From: CAZLDI01 sp964558415
Lineage (GTDB): Bacteria > Chloroflexota > Dehalococcoidia > SM23-28-2 > RBG-16-64-32
Length of the DNA stretch: 64,000 nt
Reading direction: 5' to 3'
NCBI GenBank assembly: GCA_964558415.1
Contig: CAZLDI010000001.1
Location: forward strand, 62,001 to 126,000
The position numbers were made by a program, and so were the translations under genes. Shown here piece after piece: positions 1 through 8,420 of this stretch (positions are counted from its first letter, which is position 1; the number at the start of each line of letters is the position of its first letter). The notes below the pieces were generated by a model that was given only the letters and a program-made list of their open reading frames with translations, was not told where the DNA came from and made no database searches.

Positions 1-369
1 CAGATTCCTAACACGCAACGGCGCTTCCATGACGTTTCCCAGCGCTGTTAGGTGAGGGAAGAGGTTGAAGCGCTGGAACACCATTCCGATCTCCGACCGC
101 TTGCGCGCGATCTCCGGCTCCCGATCCTCAACCAGCCCCCCTGCCCTCTCTCGATATCCGACCAGTTCGCCGTCCACGCAGATGCGTCCGGCGTCCAGGG
201 TCTCCAGGTGGTTGATGCAGCGCAGGAGCGTGGTCTTGCCGGAGCCGCTGGGACCCAACAGTACGACGACCTCCCCACGGTGCACTTCGAGCGAGACGCC
301 GCGCAGTACTTCGAGGGGCCCGAAGCGCTTGCGCGCGTCAACGATCTGGACTATGGGGTCGCTGGTCAA
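1..369 (-). CDS. Polar amino-acid ABC transporter ATP-binding protein (partial)
   Basis: Only the N-terminal 123 codons are present; the gene runs off the left edge. Read on the minus strand it gives Walker A (GPSGSGKTT) and the Q-loop region (GMVFQRFNLFPHLT), typical of the GlnQ/HisP ATPases that energise amino-acid importers at the inner face of the membrane. The start is taken as TTG at 369, which overlaps the TGA stop of the permease (TTGA). No ATG or GTG lies nearby in frame. It is the last gene of a binding protein-permease-ATPase operon. Substrate is not determinable, and the signature motif and Walker B lie outside the window. Confidence 0.9.
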   Translation of the reverse strand, partial: MTSDPIVQIVDARKRFGPLEVLRGVSLEVHRGEVVVLLGPSGSGKTTLLRCINHLETLDAGRICVDGELVGYRERAGGLVEDREPEIARKRSEIGMVFQRFNLFPHLTALGNVMEAPLRVRNL

Positions 370-1121
370 GTGCGCCGCCCTCCCATGACGTTCATCGCAC
401 GCGATAGGAGTGTCTGCGGCTGGTCGCGCTGTCCTACCGCCAGCACGCGTTCGAGTTCCGCCTGAAGGAGGCTGAAAACGGTCGTGAACGCCAGATACCA
501 GATAGCGGCGACGACCAACAGCTCCATCACATCGAAGTTCCTGGCGTAGATCAGTTGCGTCGCACCCAGTAGCTCAACCAGGGCTATCGTCGAGGCGAGC
601 GAGGTGTTCTTCAGCATCGCGATGAATTCGTTCCCCGTCGGCGGCACAACGACCCGTATGGCCTGCGGCAGGATCACGCGTCGCATGGCCTGAAACTGCG
701 TCATGCCAAGCGATTTAGCCGCGTCCATCTGTCCGCTTTCCACTGAGAGAATACCGGCCCGCATGATCTCGGTCATGTAAGCGCCCTCATTAATCGCGAA
801 TGCGATTATGGCGGCGCGAAATGCGGTGAGCTCGGTCGTGAACGTATGGCTGCCGATGAGTTGAGGAAGTCCAAAATAGAGCAAGTAGAGCTGAAGCAAC
901 ACGGGCGTCCCACGGAAGAACCATACGTAGAACCCGGCCGCGCCGCTCACGAGCGCGTTTCGCGATATGCGCATGTAGGCGAACGTGAGGCCGAGCGTTA
1001 TCCCGATAGCCTGGCCCGCGACCGCGAGCTGGAGCGTCCGCCAGGCCCCCTCCCGGATAAGGGGGTTGAAGAGGAACTCTCGAACGGTGCCGAACTCGAA
1101 GTCGAAAGCCAGGATGATCAT
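366..1121 (-). CDS. Polar amino-acid ABC transporter permease (HisM/GlnP family)
   Basis: A 251-residue integral membrane protein with several hydrophobic spans. The EAA loop is visible near residues 165-190 (ILPQAIRVVVPPTGNEF), the contact site for the ATPase. An N-terminal FRGTPVLLQL segment is characteristic of the HisM/GlnP/ArtQ group. Length fits the family. It follows the binding protein on the same strand and overlaps the ATPase start, so the three form one importer operon with a single permease type, probably a homodimer. Whether it carries acidic, basic or neutral amino acids cannot be told. Confidence 0.92.
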   Translation of the reverse strand: MIILAFDFEFGTVREFLFNPLIREGAWRTLQLAVAGQAIGITLGLTFAYMRISRNALVSGAAGFYVWFFRGTPVLLQLYLLYFGLPQLIGSHTFTTELTAFRAAIIAFAINEGAYMTEIMRAGILSVESGQMDAAKSLGMTQFQAMRRVILPQAIRVVVPPTGNEFIAMLKNTSLASTIALVELLGATQLIYARNFDVMELLVVAAIWYLAFTTVFSLLQAELERVLAVGQRDQPQTLLSRAMNVMGGRRT

Positions 1122-1168
1122 GGTGCCTCACCTCTGCGACGGGGCCACGCCACCCCCCGAAAACAAGG

Positions 1169-1202
1169 GCAGCCCTCGGGGTTTTGCGTACCCGAGGGCT
1201 GC
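1169..1202 (-). other. Intra-operon stem-loop between binding protein and permease
   Basis: A perfect 12-bp inverted repeat (GCAGCCCTCGGG, 10-nt loop, CCCGAGGGCTGC) fills most of the gap between the two genes. No clear U-tract follows on the minus strand. It is therefore more likely an mRNA 3'-end stabiliser or partial attenuator that lets the binding protein be made in excess than a full terminator. Confidence 0.7.
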
Positions 1203-1224
1203 AACGGCTATGGAGCCACACGCG

Positions 1225-2112
1225 CTATTCTATACCACCGTCCGAAAGCCCCCAGGTCTCCAGGATGTCGGCGTACGTGCCGTCATCCATTATCTGCCGG
1301 AGCGCTGCCTCGACGGCCTCCTTAAGCTCCGTGGACCCCTTGCGCACGCCGATTCCGTACGGTGCGGATTCTATTGCACCGGCGGCGACCTCCAGCTCTC
1401 CGTCAGAATTCAGAGCGGAATCGGCCACCACGGGGTCGTCGGCGAGGTTCGCAGCCACTCTACCGAGCTTCAATTCCTGCACGGCTGTGGGATTGTCGGG
1501 GAACGCCTTGATGTCGATCGGGTCGTCGGCGCAGACGCCGTCATTGGCGGCCTCCATCTGGTCTATCTGAACCGTACCGCCCTGCGCCGCCGCCGCCAGA
1601 CCACAGAGGTCTTCGATCCCGGCGATTCCTTCCGGGTTGCCGGAGGCAACGAGGATGCCGGTACCGGCTTCAAAGTACGGGATCAGGTCTATCTCTGCGG
1701 AGCGCTCGTCGTTGATTGTGATGGCAGACCAGACGATGTCGTAGCGCTCCGCCTTGAGATCTCCGACGATTCCGGCGAAGTCCGCGACCTGCTGCGTCCT
1801 GACCTCCACCCCGAGCAGTTCCGCGACAGCATTCCAGAGGTCCACATCCAGCCCTACGGGATTCTCCGTCCCTTCCTCATAGGACTCGATTGGCGGGTAG
1901 GTGAAGTCCGAACCGATGAACAGCTCTCCGTCCTCCAGCTCGGGCACGTCGGAGATGTCGATGCCGCCTCCGGGCGACGCGCTGGCGGTCGGTGTTTCGT
2001 CGCCACCGGCGTCTTCGTCCTCGTCGTCTCCGCAGGCTGCGAAGGCGAGCGCGGCGATGAGCGCCAGGGCTACGAGGGGTAACAGGAGTCGAAACGGGTC
2101 TCGTCGCAGCAT
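1225..2112 (-). CDS. Amino-acid ABC transporter substrate-binding lipoprotein
   Basis: A 295-residue protein with a lipoprotein signal: hydrophobic stretch ending LAFAAC at about residues 22-27, then an acidic Gly/Asp linker. The mature part shows the periplasmic-binding-protein family 3 layout (ELFIGSDFTYPPIESYEEG near the start, GLDVDLWNAVAELLGVEV, SAITINDERS). It would be anchored outside the membrane and deliver an amino acid to the permease encoded downstream. An SD (AAGGAGGG) lies just before the ATG at 2112, and a promoter candidate is at 2165-2194. Confidence 0.93.
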   Translation of the reverse strand: MLRRDPFRLLLPLVALALIAALAFAACGDDEDEDAGGDETPTASASPGGGIDISDVPELEDGELFIGSDFTYPPIESYEEGTENPVGLDVDLWNAVAELLGVEVRTQQVADFAGIVGDLKAERYDIVWSAITINDERSAEIDLIPYFEAGTGILVASGNPEGIAGIEDLCGLAAAAQGGTVQIDQMEAANDGVCADDPIDIKAFPDNPTAVQELKLGRVAANLADDPVVADSALNSDGELEVAAGAIESAPYGIGVRKGSTELKEAVEAALRQIMDDGTYADILETWGLSDGGIE

Positions 2113-2164
2113 GATTTCCCTCCTTCTTAAAGGGCTCTACGCGTTGTCCCCACGATTCGCAAGG

Positions 2165-2194
2165 ATTATAGAGCCGGAAGCGGCTAAGCACCAA
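2165..2194 (-). promoter_or_regulatory. Promoter candidate for the amino-acid importer operon
   Basis: On the minus strand, TTGGTG is followed after 18 nt by a consensus TATAAT, about 50 nt before the ATG at 2112. The -10 is perfect, the -35 weak. Confidence 0.55.
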
Positions 2195-2252
2195 GGCGGC
2201 GAGTTTGTTTGGCAAAATCGGGGTGTGGCCAGCGCCGCCGCACGAGGCCGTC

Positions 2253-2281
2253 TTGACCGCGAGTTGCCTGCCGACTTATTC
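2253..2281 (+). promoter_or_regulatory. Promoter candidate for the thiolase-like gene
   Basis: TTGACC, 17-nt spacer, TTATTC. The predicted transcription start is near 2288, leaving a leader of about 16 nt with AAGG before the ATG at 2305. Confidence 0.6.
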
Positions 2282-2304
2282 TCACCTTCGCGTTAAGGTA
2301 AAGC

Positions 2305-3810
2305 ATGGCAAAAAACCACCCCGTACTCGTCGGCGCCGGGCAACTTACCAACCGCCCGAGGACGCTGAGCGATGTCGTCGAGCCGGCCGAGATGATGGCC
2401 CGGGCCGCCCGGGAGGCGGAGGTGGACGCCGGCGTGGCGGGTCTGCTTGCGAAGGCGGACTCCGTGCAGGTGGTGAACATCCTCTCGTGGCAGTATGCCG
2501 ACGCGCCTGGGATGCTGGCATCGCGCATCGGGGCGTCGCCCGCGCACACCCTGTACTCGAATATCGGCGGGGAGACGCCCCAGCGGCTGATCAACGAGAC
2601 CGCGCAGGCCGTCGCCGACGGGCACATCCGGCTCGCGCTAATTGCGGGGGCGGAGGCGATGGAGAGCCGCCGGCTCGCGCGCAAGCTGGACGAGAAGCTG
2701 CCGTGGGTGCGTGGCACCCCGGAGCGAGTCGAAGGCGAGGGGCGGCCGGGCTTCACGGAGACCGAAGCGCGACACGGGGCGACGATGCCGGTGCGCATGT
2801 ACCCGCTGTTCGAGAACGCGATCCGCGCACACCTGGGGCGGGGCATCGAGGAGCATCAAGGGCGGGTGAGCGAGCTATGCTCGCGGTTCGCAGCCGTGGC
2901 GGCAGGCAACCCATACGCATGGTTCCCGGAGGCGCATTCCGCCGGTGAGATCGCGACGGTCTCGCCGGAGAACCGCTGGGTCTGCTTCCCGTACCCGAAG
3001 CTGATGAACGCGATGATGGAGGTGGACCAGTCCGCCGCGGTGATCATGACCGGCTCGCAGACCGCGCGAGAGCTGGGCATCCCTGAGGACCGCTGGGTCT
3101 ACCTGCACGGCTGCGGCGACGCGATCGACAAATGGTTTGTCTCCGAACGCGTCGACTACCACTCGTCGCCGGCGATCCGCGCGGCCACGCAGCGAGCGCT
3201 GGGGATGGCGGGCATCACGGTGGACGAGGTCGGGATGTTCGACCTCTACTCCTGCTTTCCGTCTGCCGTTCAGATGGCGCTGGACGCGCTGGGTATATCG
3301 CAGGACGACGCGCGGCCGCTGACGCTTACCGGCGGCCTGCCGTACGCGGGCGGACCGGGGAACAACTACGTCATGCACTCCATCGCGACCGCTGTCCGAC
3401 GGCTGCGCGAGCGGCCGGACGGCTACGCGCTTGTCACCGGGCTCGGCTGGTTCGCGACGAAGCACTCCGCCGCGGTCTACAGTGCGAGGCGGCCCACCGG
3501 AGACTGGCGGCGGACAGATCCGGCCGCCGATCAGGCTAGCCTGGACGAGATGGAGAGCCCGCCGTTCGTGGAGCGAGCGGAAGGGGATGCGCTGGTGGAG
3601 ACGTATACGGTCGCGTTCAACCGAAACGGCGAGCCGGAGCAAGGGATCGTGGTGGGACGCCTCGGCGGCCGCGCGGGCGCGCGCTTCTTCGCTAATACGC
3701 CGGCGAATGGGGAACTGCTGTGGGAGATGACGCGCCGGGAATTCATCGGGACGCGCGGGCGCGTGTGGCACGATGCCGAGACGGGGCGGAACGTATTCGC
3801 GCCGGGGTAA
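2305..3810 (+). CDS. Thiolase-like protein (TLP1/SCP-x-type acetyl-CoA acetyltransferase family)
   Basis: 501 residues. The N-terminal thiolase half begins VLVGAGQLTNRP. The C-terminal half contains GGLPYAGGPGNNYVMHSIA, the family's conserved glycine-rich region, and YSCFPSAVQM. Where degradative thiolases have the nucleophilic Cys, this protein reads NIGGETPQ, with no Cys. After the thiolase fold, residues from about 425 (VETYTVAFNRNGEPEQGIVV) form an extra beta-rich domain like that of mycobacterial TLP1 proteins. The product may bind acyl-CoA without ordinary thiolysis. It is monocistronic, with a convincing promoter upstream. Family assignment is solid; activity is open. Confidence 0.85.
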   Translation: MAKNHPVLVGAGQLTNRPRTLSDVVEPAEMMARAAREAEVDAGVAGLLAKADSVQVVNILSWQYADAPGMLASRIGASPAHTLYSNIGGETPQRLINETAQAVADGHIRLALIAGAEAMESRRLARKLDEKLPWVRGTPERVEGEGRPGFTETEARHGATMPVRMYPLFENAIRAHLGRGIEEHQGRVSELCSRFAAVAAGNPYAWFPEAHSAGEIATVSPENRWVCFPYPKLMNAMMEVDQSAAVIMTGSQTARELGIPEDRWVYLHGCGDAIDKWFVSERVDYHSSPAIRAATQRALGMAGITVDEVGMFDLYSCFPSAVQMALDALGISQDDARPLTLTGGLPYAGGPGNNYVMHSIATAVRRLRERPDGYALVTGLGWFATKHSAAVYSARRPTGDWRRTDPAADQASLDEMESPPFVERAEGDALVETYTVAFNRNGEPEQGIVVGRLGGRAGARFFANTPANGELLWEMTRREFIGTRGRVWHDAETGRNVFAPG

Positions 3811-3849
3811 TAAACGGAGGCGCATCCCGGTTATTGAAGTTAGATGTAG

Positions 3850-3864
3850 TAACTGATACAGTTA
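3850..3864. promoter_or_regulatory. Operator candidate of the first Phd/PIN module
   Basis: TAACTGATACAGTTA is a perfect dyad (6-bp arms, 3-nt centre) in an AT-rich island that also holds TAATATATA, about 50 nt before the antitoxin. Phd-type antitoxins autorepress at such palindromes. Confidence 0.55.
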
Positions 3865-3915
3865 ATATATATAGATTGATTAGCACAGTTTGATCAGAGG
3901 AGTGTGTGGTTGGCG

Positions 3916-4209
3916 ATGAAACGCATACTTTCGGCCATGGAGGCGCGCAGGCGGTTCGGCGAGGTCATTGAAGGTGTTCATTACCGCGGCGACGAGGTTG
4001 TGATCGAGCGGGCCGGGAAAGCGATGGCTGTCATCATTCCCAAGGAACGCTATGACGCGATGGAGCGCAGCCGCCAGCGGGTTCTGGAATTCATGGAGGC
4101 GAACTGGGAGCACAATAAGAACGTCTCTGCTGATGAGATCGAGCAGGAGATAGCCGAGGCGATACGCGAGGTGAGGGCGCAGCAGGCGGTAACCCCGAGC
4201 GGAAGCTAG
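3916..4209 (+). CDS. Phd/YefM-type antitoxin
   Basis: 97 residues. The N-terminal DNA-binding part contains LSAMEARRRFGEVIEGV and the typical strand VVIERAGKAMAVIIP. The acidic C-terminal tail (SADEIEQEIAEAIREV) would wrap the toxin. The ATG at 3916 is preferred over GTG 3904 because the homologous antitoxin at 58676-58969 begins at the matching residue (MKR...) and is also 97 residues. TTG 3910 has the better SD spacing and cannot be excluded. The PIN toxin starts 2 nt after the stop. Confidence 0.88.
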   Translation: MKRILSAMEARRRFGEVIEGVHYRGDEVVIERAGKAMAVIIPKERYDAMERSRQRVLEFMEANWEHNKNVSADEIEQEIAEAIREVRAQQAVTPSGS

Positions 4210-4211
4210 TC

Positions 4212-4637
4212 TTGGATTTGGTACTGGATACCAACATTGCGGTTAGCGCGTCCATCAATCCAACCGGTCCGCCAGCACAGGTAATTCTCAGATGGCGGGC
4301 GGGAGAGTTCACCTGGGCAACCTCTCTTGAACTTCTGACGGAGCTCGACCGGACGCTCCGGTCGCCGCGCGTCGCGAAATACCTGTCTCCAAGCGCTACC
4401 ACGGTCGCGCAGTTCTTCATGGATGTCCAGAAGTCCGCGCGAATCGTCGTTCCCAGTCGGAAAATCGACCTCGTTCAGCGCGACCCTGCCGATAACCGCG
4501 TTCTGGAGGCCGCCCTTGAGGCGCAGGCAGATTACATCGTTTCAGGCGACCGCGATTTGCTGGACATCGGCAACTACGAGGGGATTGAGGTGGTAACCGC
4601 CAGACGCCTACTGGCGATTGTTCAGGCGGGGATGTAG
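4212..4637 (+). CDS. PIN-domain RNase toxin
   Basis: 141 residues starting from TTG 2 nt after the antitoxin stop. PIN-fold acidic residues are visible: VLDTN at the N-terminus, ELLTELDRTL in the middle, RDPADNRVLEAA and IVSGDRDLL. It belongs to the 'putative toxin component, PIN family' group. It probably cleaves RNA with Mg2+ and is held inactive by the upstream antitoxin. It is homologous to the PIN toxin at 58244-58666, so the two modules are paralogues. Confidence 0.88.
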   Translation: MDLVLDTNIAVSASINPTGPPAQVILRWRAGEFTWATSLELLTELDRTLRSPRVAKYLSPSATTVAQFFMDVQKSARIVVPSRKIDLVQRDPADNRVLEAALEAQADYIVSGDRDLLDIGNYEGIEVVTARRLLAIVQAGM

Positions 4638-4845
4638 GTAAGCGGCTCTTCGTTGCCTCGGACCAGCCAGCGACTCGGTGGTAGCCGGCCGGAATGGGAG
4701 GAGGGTTATCCACAAATACAGCGCCCTCGCCTGCCAAAGGGACTCAAGCGTGCTTGCGCGTCCGCTCTGTGGCCGCGTATCCTGCCATCTGGCCGAGCGG
4801 GCGTATGCCGCCGGTCATCGTATCTCTCGAGGAGGAGAGAGTATT

Positions 4846-7665
4846 ATGGTATCTGTGAACCCGAAGGCCGGTCACAAGTACGTCTACCGTTTCACCGAAG
4901 GCAGCGCCCAGATGCGAGAGCTGCTGGGCGGCAAGGGGGCCAACCTTTGCGAGATGGCCGGGCTGGGCCTGCCGGTGCCGCCGGGCTTCGTGATCACGAC
5001 CGAGACCTGCCGCGACTTCTACGAAAACGGCCACGTTGTGCCGGAGGGGCTCTGGGACGCCGTCCGCTTAGGTCTGGGCGAGGTGGAGCGGGCGCTGGGG
5101 CGCGGCTTCGGGGACTCGGACAACCCTCTGCTCGTGTCTGTCCGATCTGGCGCGAAGATGTCTATGCCCGGGATGATGGACACGATCCTGAACCTGGGAC
5201 TGAACGACGAGACTGTTGAGGGGTTCGCACGCGCCACTGGCGACCGGCGGTTCGCGCTCGACTCTTACCGCCGCTTCATCCAGCTGTTCAGCAAGGTCGC
5301 CCTGCGCGTCGATTCGGAGCCGTTCGAGGAGGTGCTCTCGCAGGCCAAGCTGCGCGCAGGTGCGACGTTCGACGCCGACCTGGACGCAGCTTCACTGGAG
5401 GAGGTCGTCAAGCACTTCCTGGAGATCGTGGCGAAGAACTCCAGCACCCCCTTTCCCAAGGACCCCTGGGACCAGCTACGAATGGCCGTGCAAGCGGTGT
5501 TCGAGAGCTGGAATAGCGAGCGCGCGATAGCCTACCGAGACTACCACGGCATCCCGCATGATCTGTACACGGCGTGCAGCATCCTGGCGATGGTCTTCGG
5601 GAACAGCGGCTGGGACAGCGGGACAGGCGTCTGCTTCACGCGGAACCCCAGCACGGGCGAGCGCATGCTGTACGGCGAATACCTGGCGAACGCGCAGGGC
5701 GAGGACGTCGTGTCCGGGGCGCGCACACCGAAGCCGATCACGGCTATGGCCGACGACCTGCCGCATGTATACGAGGAGCTCATCCAGCTTACGGGGAACC
5801 TCGAGCGCCATTTCCGTGACGCCCAGGACATCGAATTCACGATCGAGCACGGCAAGCTCTACATCCTGCAAACCCGGTCGGCCAAGCGCAACGGCATCGC
5901 CGCGGTACGGATCGCGGTCGAGATGGTGCGAGAGGAACTAATCAGTAAGGAAGAAGCGCTGCTCCGTGTGCCGGCCGACGACCTTTCTCATCTCTTGCTT
6001 CCGCGATTCGACGAACGCGCCAAGCGAGAGGCCATGAGGGCAAGACGTCAGATTGCTTCCGGCCTCAACGCTGCTCCGGGTGCTGCGACAGGGAAAGCAG
6101 TCTTCGAGTCGGCCTCGGTCGGAGCGATTGCGCAGTCCGGTGCTTCCGTCATCCTAGTACGCCCCGAGACGAGTCCCGACGATATGCCGGGCATCTTGCG
6201 CGCCGCAGGGGTTCTGACCAGCCGCGGTGGAAGCTCGAGCCATGCCGCTGTGGTGACGCGTGGGCTCGGAAAGCCCGCGGTAGTAGGCTGCGCGGACATC
6301 GTCGTGGAGCCCGAACACCACCGCATGTCCGCCAACGGCCGGGTCGTTGCAGAAGGCGAGGAGATCAGCGTCGACGGCTTCACCGGCGAGGTGTTTGCGG
6401 GGGCCATCGAGACGATCGACCCCGATCCCGACTCCCTCCGCCAAATGATGGAGCTGCTCAGTTGGGCGAACGAGATCAAGCGCCTCGGGGTGCGCGCCAA
6501 CGCCGATAGACCGGAGGAAGCGATCCGTGCACTGGAGTTCGGAGCGCAGGGGATCGGCCTCTGCCGCACGGAGCACATGTTCTTCCAGAAGGAACGTCTC
6601 CCGTTCGTCCGCCAGATGCTGATGAACGCCAACGACTTCTACGGGCTCGAGCGCGAGGTGGAAGCGGCGCGCGCCGCGCTCGCGGGGGCGAAGGCGGACG
6701 TCCGAGGCGAGGCCGAGAAGAGGCTACGCGAAGCCGAAAAGCAGTTCGGCGGCGACAGTGCGGCGAAGGCTTATCGCGCCGCGCTGGACCGTCTGGCGGA
6801 GTACCAGACCGCCGACTTCCGCGACATCCTGCGCGTGATGGACGGCAAACCGGTCGTCATTCGCCTGCTCGACGCACCACTCCACGAGTTCCTGCCGCCG
6901 TACGAGGAGCTGCTGGAAGAGGTCGCTGTCCTGCGGGCGACGAAGGGTGACGCAAAGCGCCTTGAGGAGAAGGAGCGACTGCTACTGGCCGCGAAGTCGC
7001 TGCGCGAGCAGAACCCGATGATGGGGCACCGTGGCTGCCGGCTGGGGATCACCTACCCGGACGTGTACGAGATGCAGGTGCGGGCGATCGTGCGTGCGGC
7101 AACTGACCTGACGAAAGAGGGATTGGACCCGCAGCCGGAGGTGATGATCCCGCTGATCATGGACAAAGCGGAGATAGTGGCGCTGGAGGGGCGGCTGAAG
7201 GCCGTTACGGCGGAGTTCAAAGGCAAGCACGAGATTCACCTTGGCACGATGATCGAGCTGCCGCGAGCGGCGTTGACGGCCGGGCAGATCGCACCGTCCG
7301 TCAGTTTCTTCTCGTTCGGGTCCAACGACCTGACGCAGATGACGTTCGGGTTCAGCCGGGACGACGCGGAGGAGAAGTTCTTGCGCTTCTACGTGGAGCA
7401 CGGCATCCTGCCGGTGACGCCGTTCCGCACGATCGATGAGCGAGGAGTGGGGCGTTTGATCCGCATCGCGGTGGAGGAAGGGCGCGCGGCTAACCCGCAT
7501 CTCGAGCTGGGCCTTTGCGGCGAGCACGGCGGCGACCCGGAAAGCATCGACTTCTGCCATCGGGTGGGGTTGGACTACGTTTCGTGCTCGCCCATGCGCA
7601 TCCCGGTCGCGCGGCTGGCGGCGGCACAGGCGGCACTGGGAGCCGGCGAGCGGCGGGACGTGTGA
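4846..7665 (+). CDS. ppdK: Pyruvate, phosphate dikinase
   Basis: Interconverts pyruvate + ATP + Pi with PEP + AMP + PPi in the cytoplasm. Domain order is ATP-grasp (KGANLCEMAGLGLPVPPGF near residue 25), the swivelling phospho-His domain (GGSSSHAAVV, His about 466) and the PEP-binding barrel (GLCRTEHMFF, SFGSNDLTQM, GLCGEHGGDP with Cys about 891). The ATG at 4846 follows GGAGGAGAG; the frame is open further upstream but without family similarity. The product is 939 residues, longer than the usual 870-880, because of a Lys/Glu/Ala-rich insert at about residues 595-645 just before TADFRDILRVMDG. Confidence 0.95.
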   Translation: MVSVNPKAGHKYVYRFTEGSAQMRELLGGKGANLCEMAGLGLPVPPGFVITTETCRDFYENGHVVPEGLWDAVRLGLGEVERALGRGFGDSDNPLLVSVRSGAKMSMPGMMDTILNLGLNDETVEGFARATGDRRFALDSYRRFIQLFSKVALRVDSEPFEEVLSQAKLRAGATFDADLDAASLEEVVKHFLEIVAKNSSTPFPKDPWDQLRMAVQAVFESWNSERAIAYRDYHGIPHDLYTACSILAMVFGNSGWDSGTGVCFTRNPSTGERMLYGEYLANAQGEDVVSGARTPKPITAMADDLPHVYEELIQLTGNLERHFRDAQDIEFTIEHGKLYILQTRSAKRNGIAAVRIAVEMVREELISKEEALLRVPADDLSHLLLPRFDERAKREAMRARRQIASGLNAAPGAATGKAVFESASVGAIAQSGASVILVRPETSPDDMPGILRAAGVLTSRGGSSSHAAVVTRGLGKPAVVGCADIVVEPEHHRMSANGRVVAEGEEISVDGFTGEVFAGAIETIDPDPDSLRQMMELLSWANEIKRLGVRANADRPEEAIRALEFGAQGIGLCRTEHMFFQKERLPFVRQMLMNANDFYGLEREVEAARAALAGAKADVRGEAEKRLREAEKQFGGDSAAKAYRAALDRLAEYQTADFRDILRVMDGKPVVIRLLDAPLHEFLPPYEELLEEVAVLRATKGDAKRLEEKERLLLAAKSLREQNPMMGHRGCRLGITYPDVYEMQVRAIVRAATDLTKEGLDPQPEVMIPLIMDKAEIVALEGRLKAVTAEFKGKHEIHLGTMIELPRAALTAGQIAPSVSFFSFGSNDLTQMTFGFSRDDAEEKFLRFYVEHGILPVTPFRTIDERGVGRLIRIAVEEGRAANPHLELGLCGEHGGDPESIDFCHRVGLDYVSCSPMRIPVARLAAAQAALGAGERRDV

Positions 7666-7670
7666 GCCGC

Positions 7671-7689
7671 GTCGGGCTGAGAGCCCGAC
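7671..7689. repeat. Hairpin repeat after ppdK
   Basis: GTCGGGCT-gag-AGCCCGAC, an 8-bp perfect stem with a GAG loop 5 nt after the stop. The same loop and architecture occur at 13307-13325 and 16991-17009 with A/T instead of G/C at one paired position. Confidence 0.75.
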
Positions 7690-7763
7690 CCCCAGAATAG
7701 AGCGCGACCGATCCAGGGCTCAGTGTTCCAGTCTTTCGACGCTGGGCGGACTATCCTTCCGCG

Positions 7764-7793
7764 ACGGACCCTTCGCTGCGCTCGAGGGTGACA
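7764..7793. repeat. Dispersed TGAC-tailed hairpin repeat
   Basis: ACCCTTCG and CGAGGGT arms around a CTGCGCT loop, followed by TGACA. Near-identical copies lie at 36757-36788 and 42234-42264. Confidence 0.8.
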
Positions 7794-7818
7794 AACTAAG
7801 GAAGGCCTGTATGGGGGC

Positions 7819-7847
7819 TTGATTTGCAGGCAGGTTAGGCGTATTCT
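7819..7847 (+). promoter_or_regulatory. Promoter candidate giving a leaderless mRNA
   Basis: TTGATT, 17-nt spacer, TATTCT, then 9 nt to the ATG at 7857. There is no SD, so translation would start at or near the mRNA 5' end. Confidence 0.55.
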
Positions 7848-7856
7848 CTTGCGCAA

Positions 7857-8252
7857 ATGGCGAATGATCAGACGGCGACCGCTCTGCTCTCGCAGCTTGA
7901 CGGCATTGCGAACGCGCCACTGACCGCAGCGCAGCGTGATGCGCGGGCGCGGCAGCTGCTGGAGGCTGCGGGGGTGTCGGCGGGGGAGCTGGCGAAAGCG
8001 ATGTCGCGCTTCGCACTCACCTGGAACCAGAGAAAGGCGTCGGAGTGCGAAGTCACCATTGAGATATGGCTGGAGGCCGTGCGTATAACGGGGCAGTCGC
8101 CGGGGAAGTCGATCCTCGATCTGCTCAGCCGCATCCACCAGAGCGAGGTCGCGGCCAAGATGCTGCGCGCCGGCTACGTCTCGGGCCGGGACGTTCATGG
8201 CCGGATCGTCTGGACCCACCAGGTGAGGACGGGCACGCGGAGCCGCGCGTAG
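7857..8252 (+). CDS. Hypothetical protein, 131 residues
   Basis: Not recognised. It is soluble-looking and rich in Ala, Gln and Arg in the N-terminal half (LTAAQRDARARQLLEAAG), with VTIEIWLEAVRITGQ in the middle and SEVAAKMLRAGYVSGRDVHG near the end. There is no signal peptide and no membrane span. A promoter with the -10 nine nucleotides before the ATG supports it being expressed. It stands alone between ppdK and the aldehyde oxidoreductase. Confidence 0.6.
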   Translation: MANDQTATALLSQLDGIANAPLTAAQRDARARQLLEAAGVSAGELAKAMSRFALTWNQRKASECEVTIEIWLEAVRITGQSPGKSILDLLSRIHQSEVAAKMLRAGYVSGRDVHGRIVWTHQVRTGTRSRA

Positions 8253-8320
8253 CGGCAACCCCCGCGCGACTTCGGAACGCCAGGGCGTCTGCACCCATCG
8301 GCGTGCGTTCGAGCAGTCTG

Positions 8321-8349
8321 TGGCCAATAGCCACCGCAGCGGCTATAAT
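8321..8349 (+). promoter_or_regulatory. Promoter candidate for the aldehyde oxidoreductase
   Basis: TGGCCA, 17-nt spacer, consensus TATAAT. The start would be near 8356, with a leader of about 65 nt ending in AGAAGGAG before the ATG at 8421. Confidence 0.6.
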
Positions 8350-8420
8350 CAACAGTCGCTCAAGCGAACGGACCAGGCAGGGACAACCCATCAGCGTCTG
8401 TCCCCAGAAGGAGACCCAAC

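Noticed and set aside
1169..1202. Full intrinsic terminator inside the amino-acid importer operon
   Set aside because: The stem is strong but no T-run follows, and the downstream permease and ATPase need the same transcript.
4678..4845. Upstream extension of pyruvate phosphate dikinase by 56 codons
   Set aside because: No family similarity, no SD at its start, and a strong GGAGGAGAG SD precedes ATG 4846.
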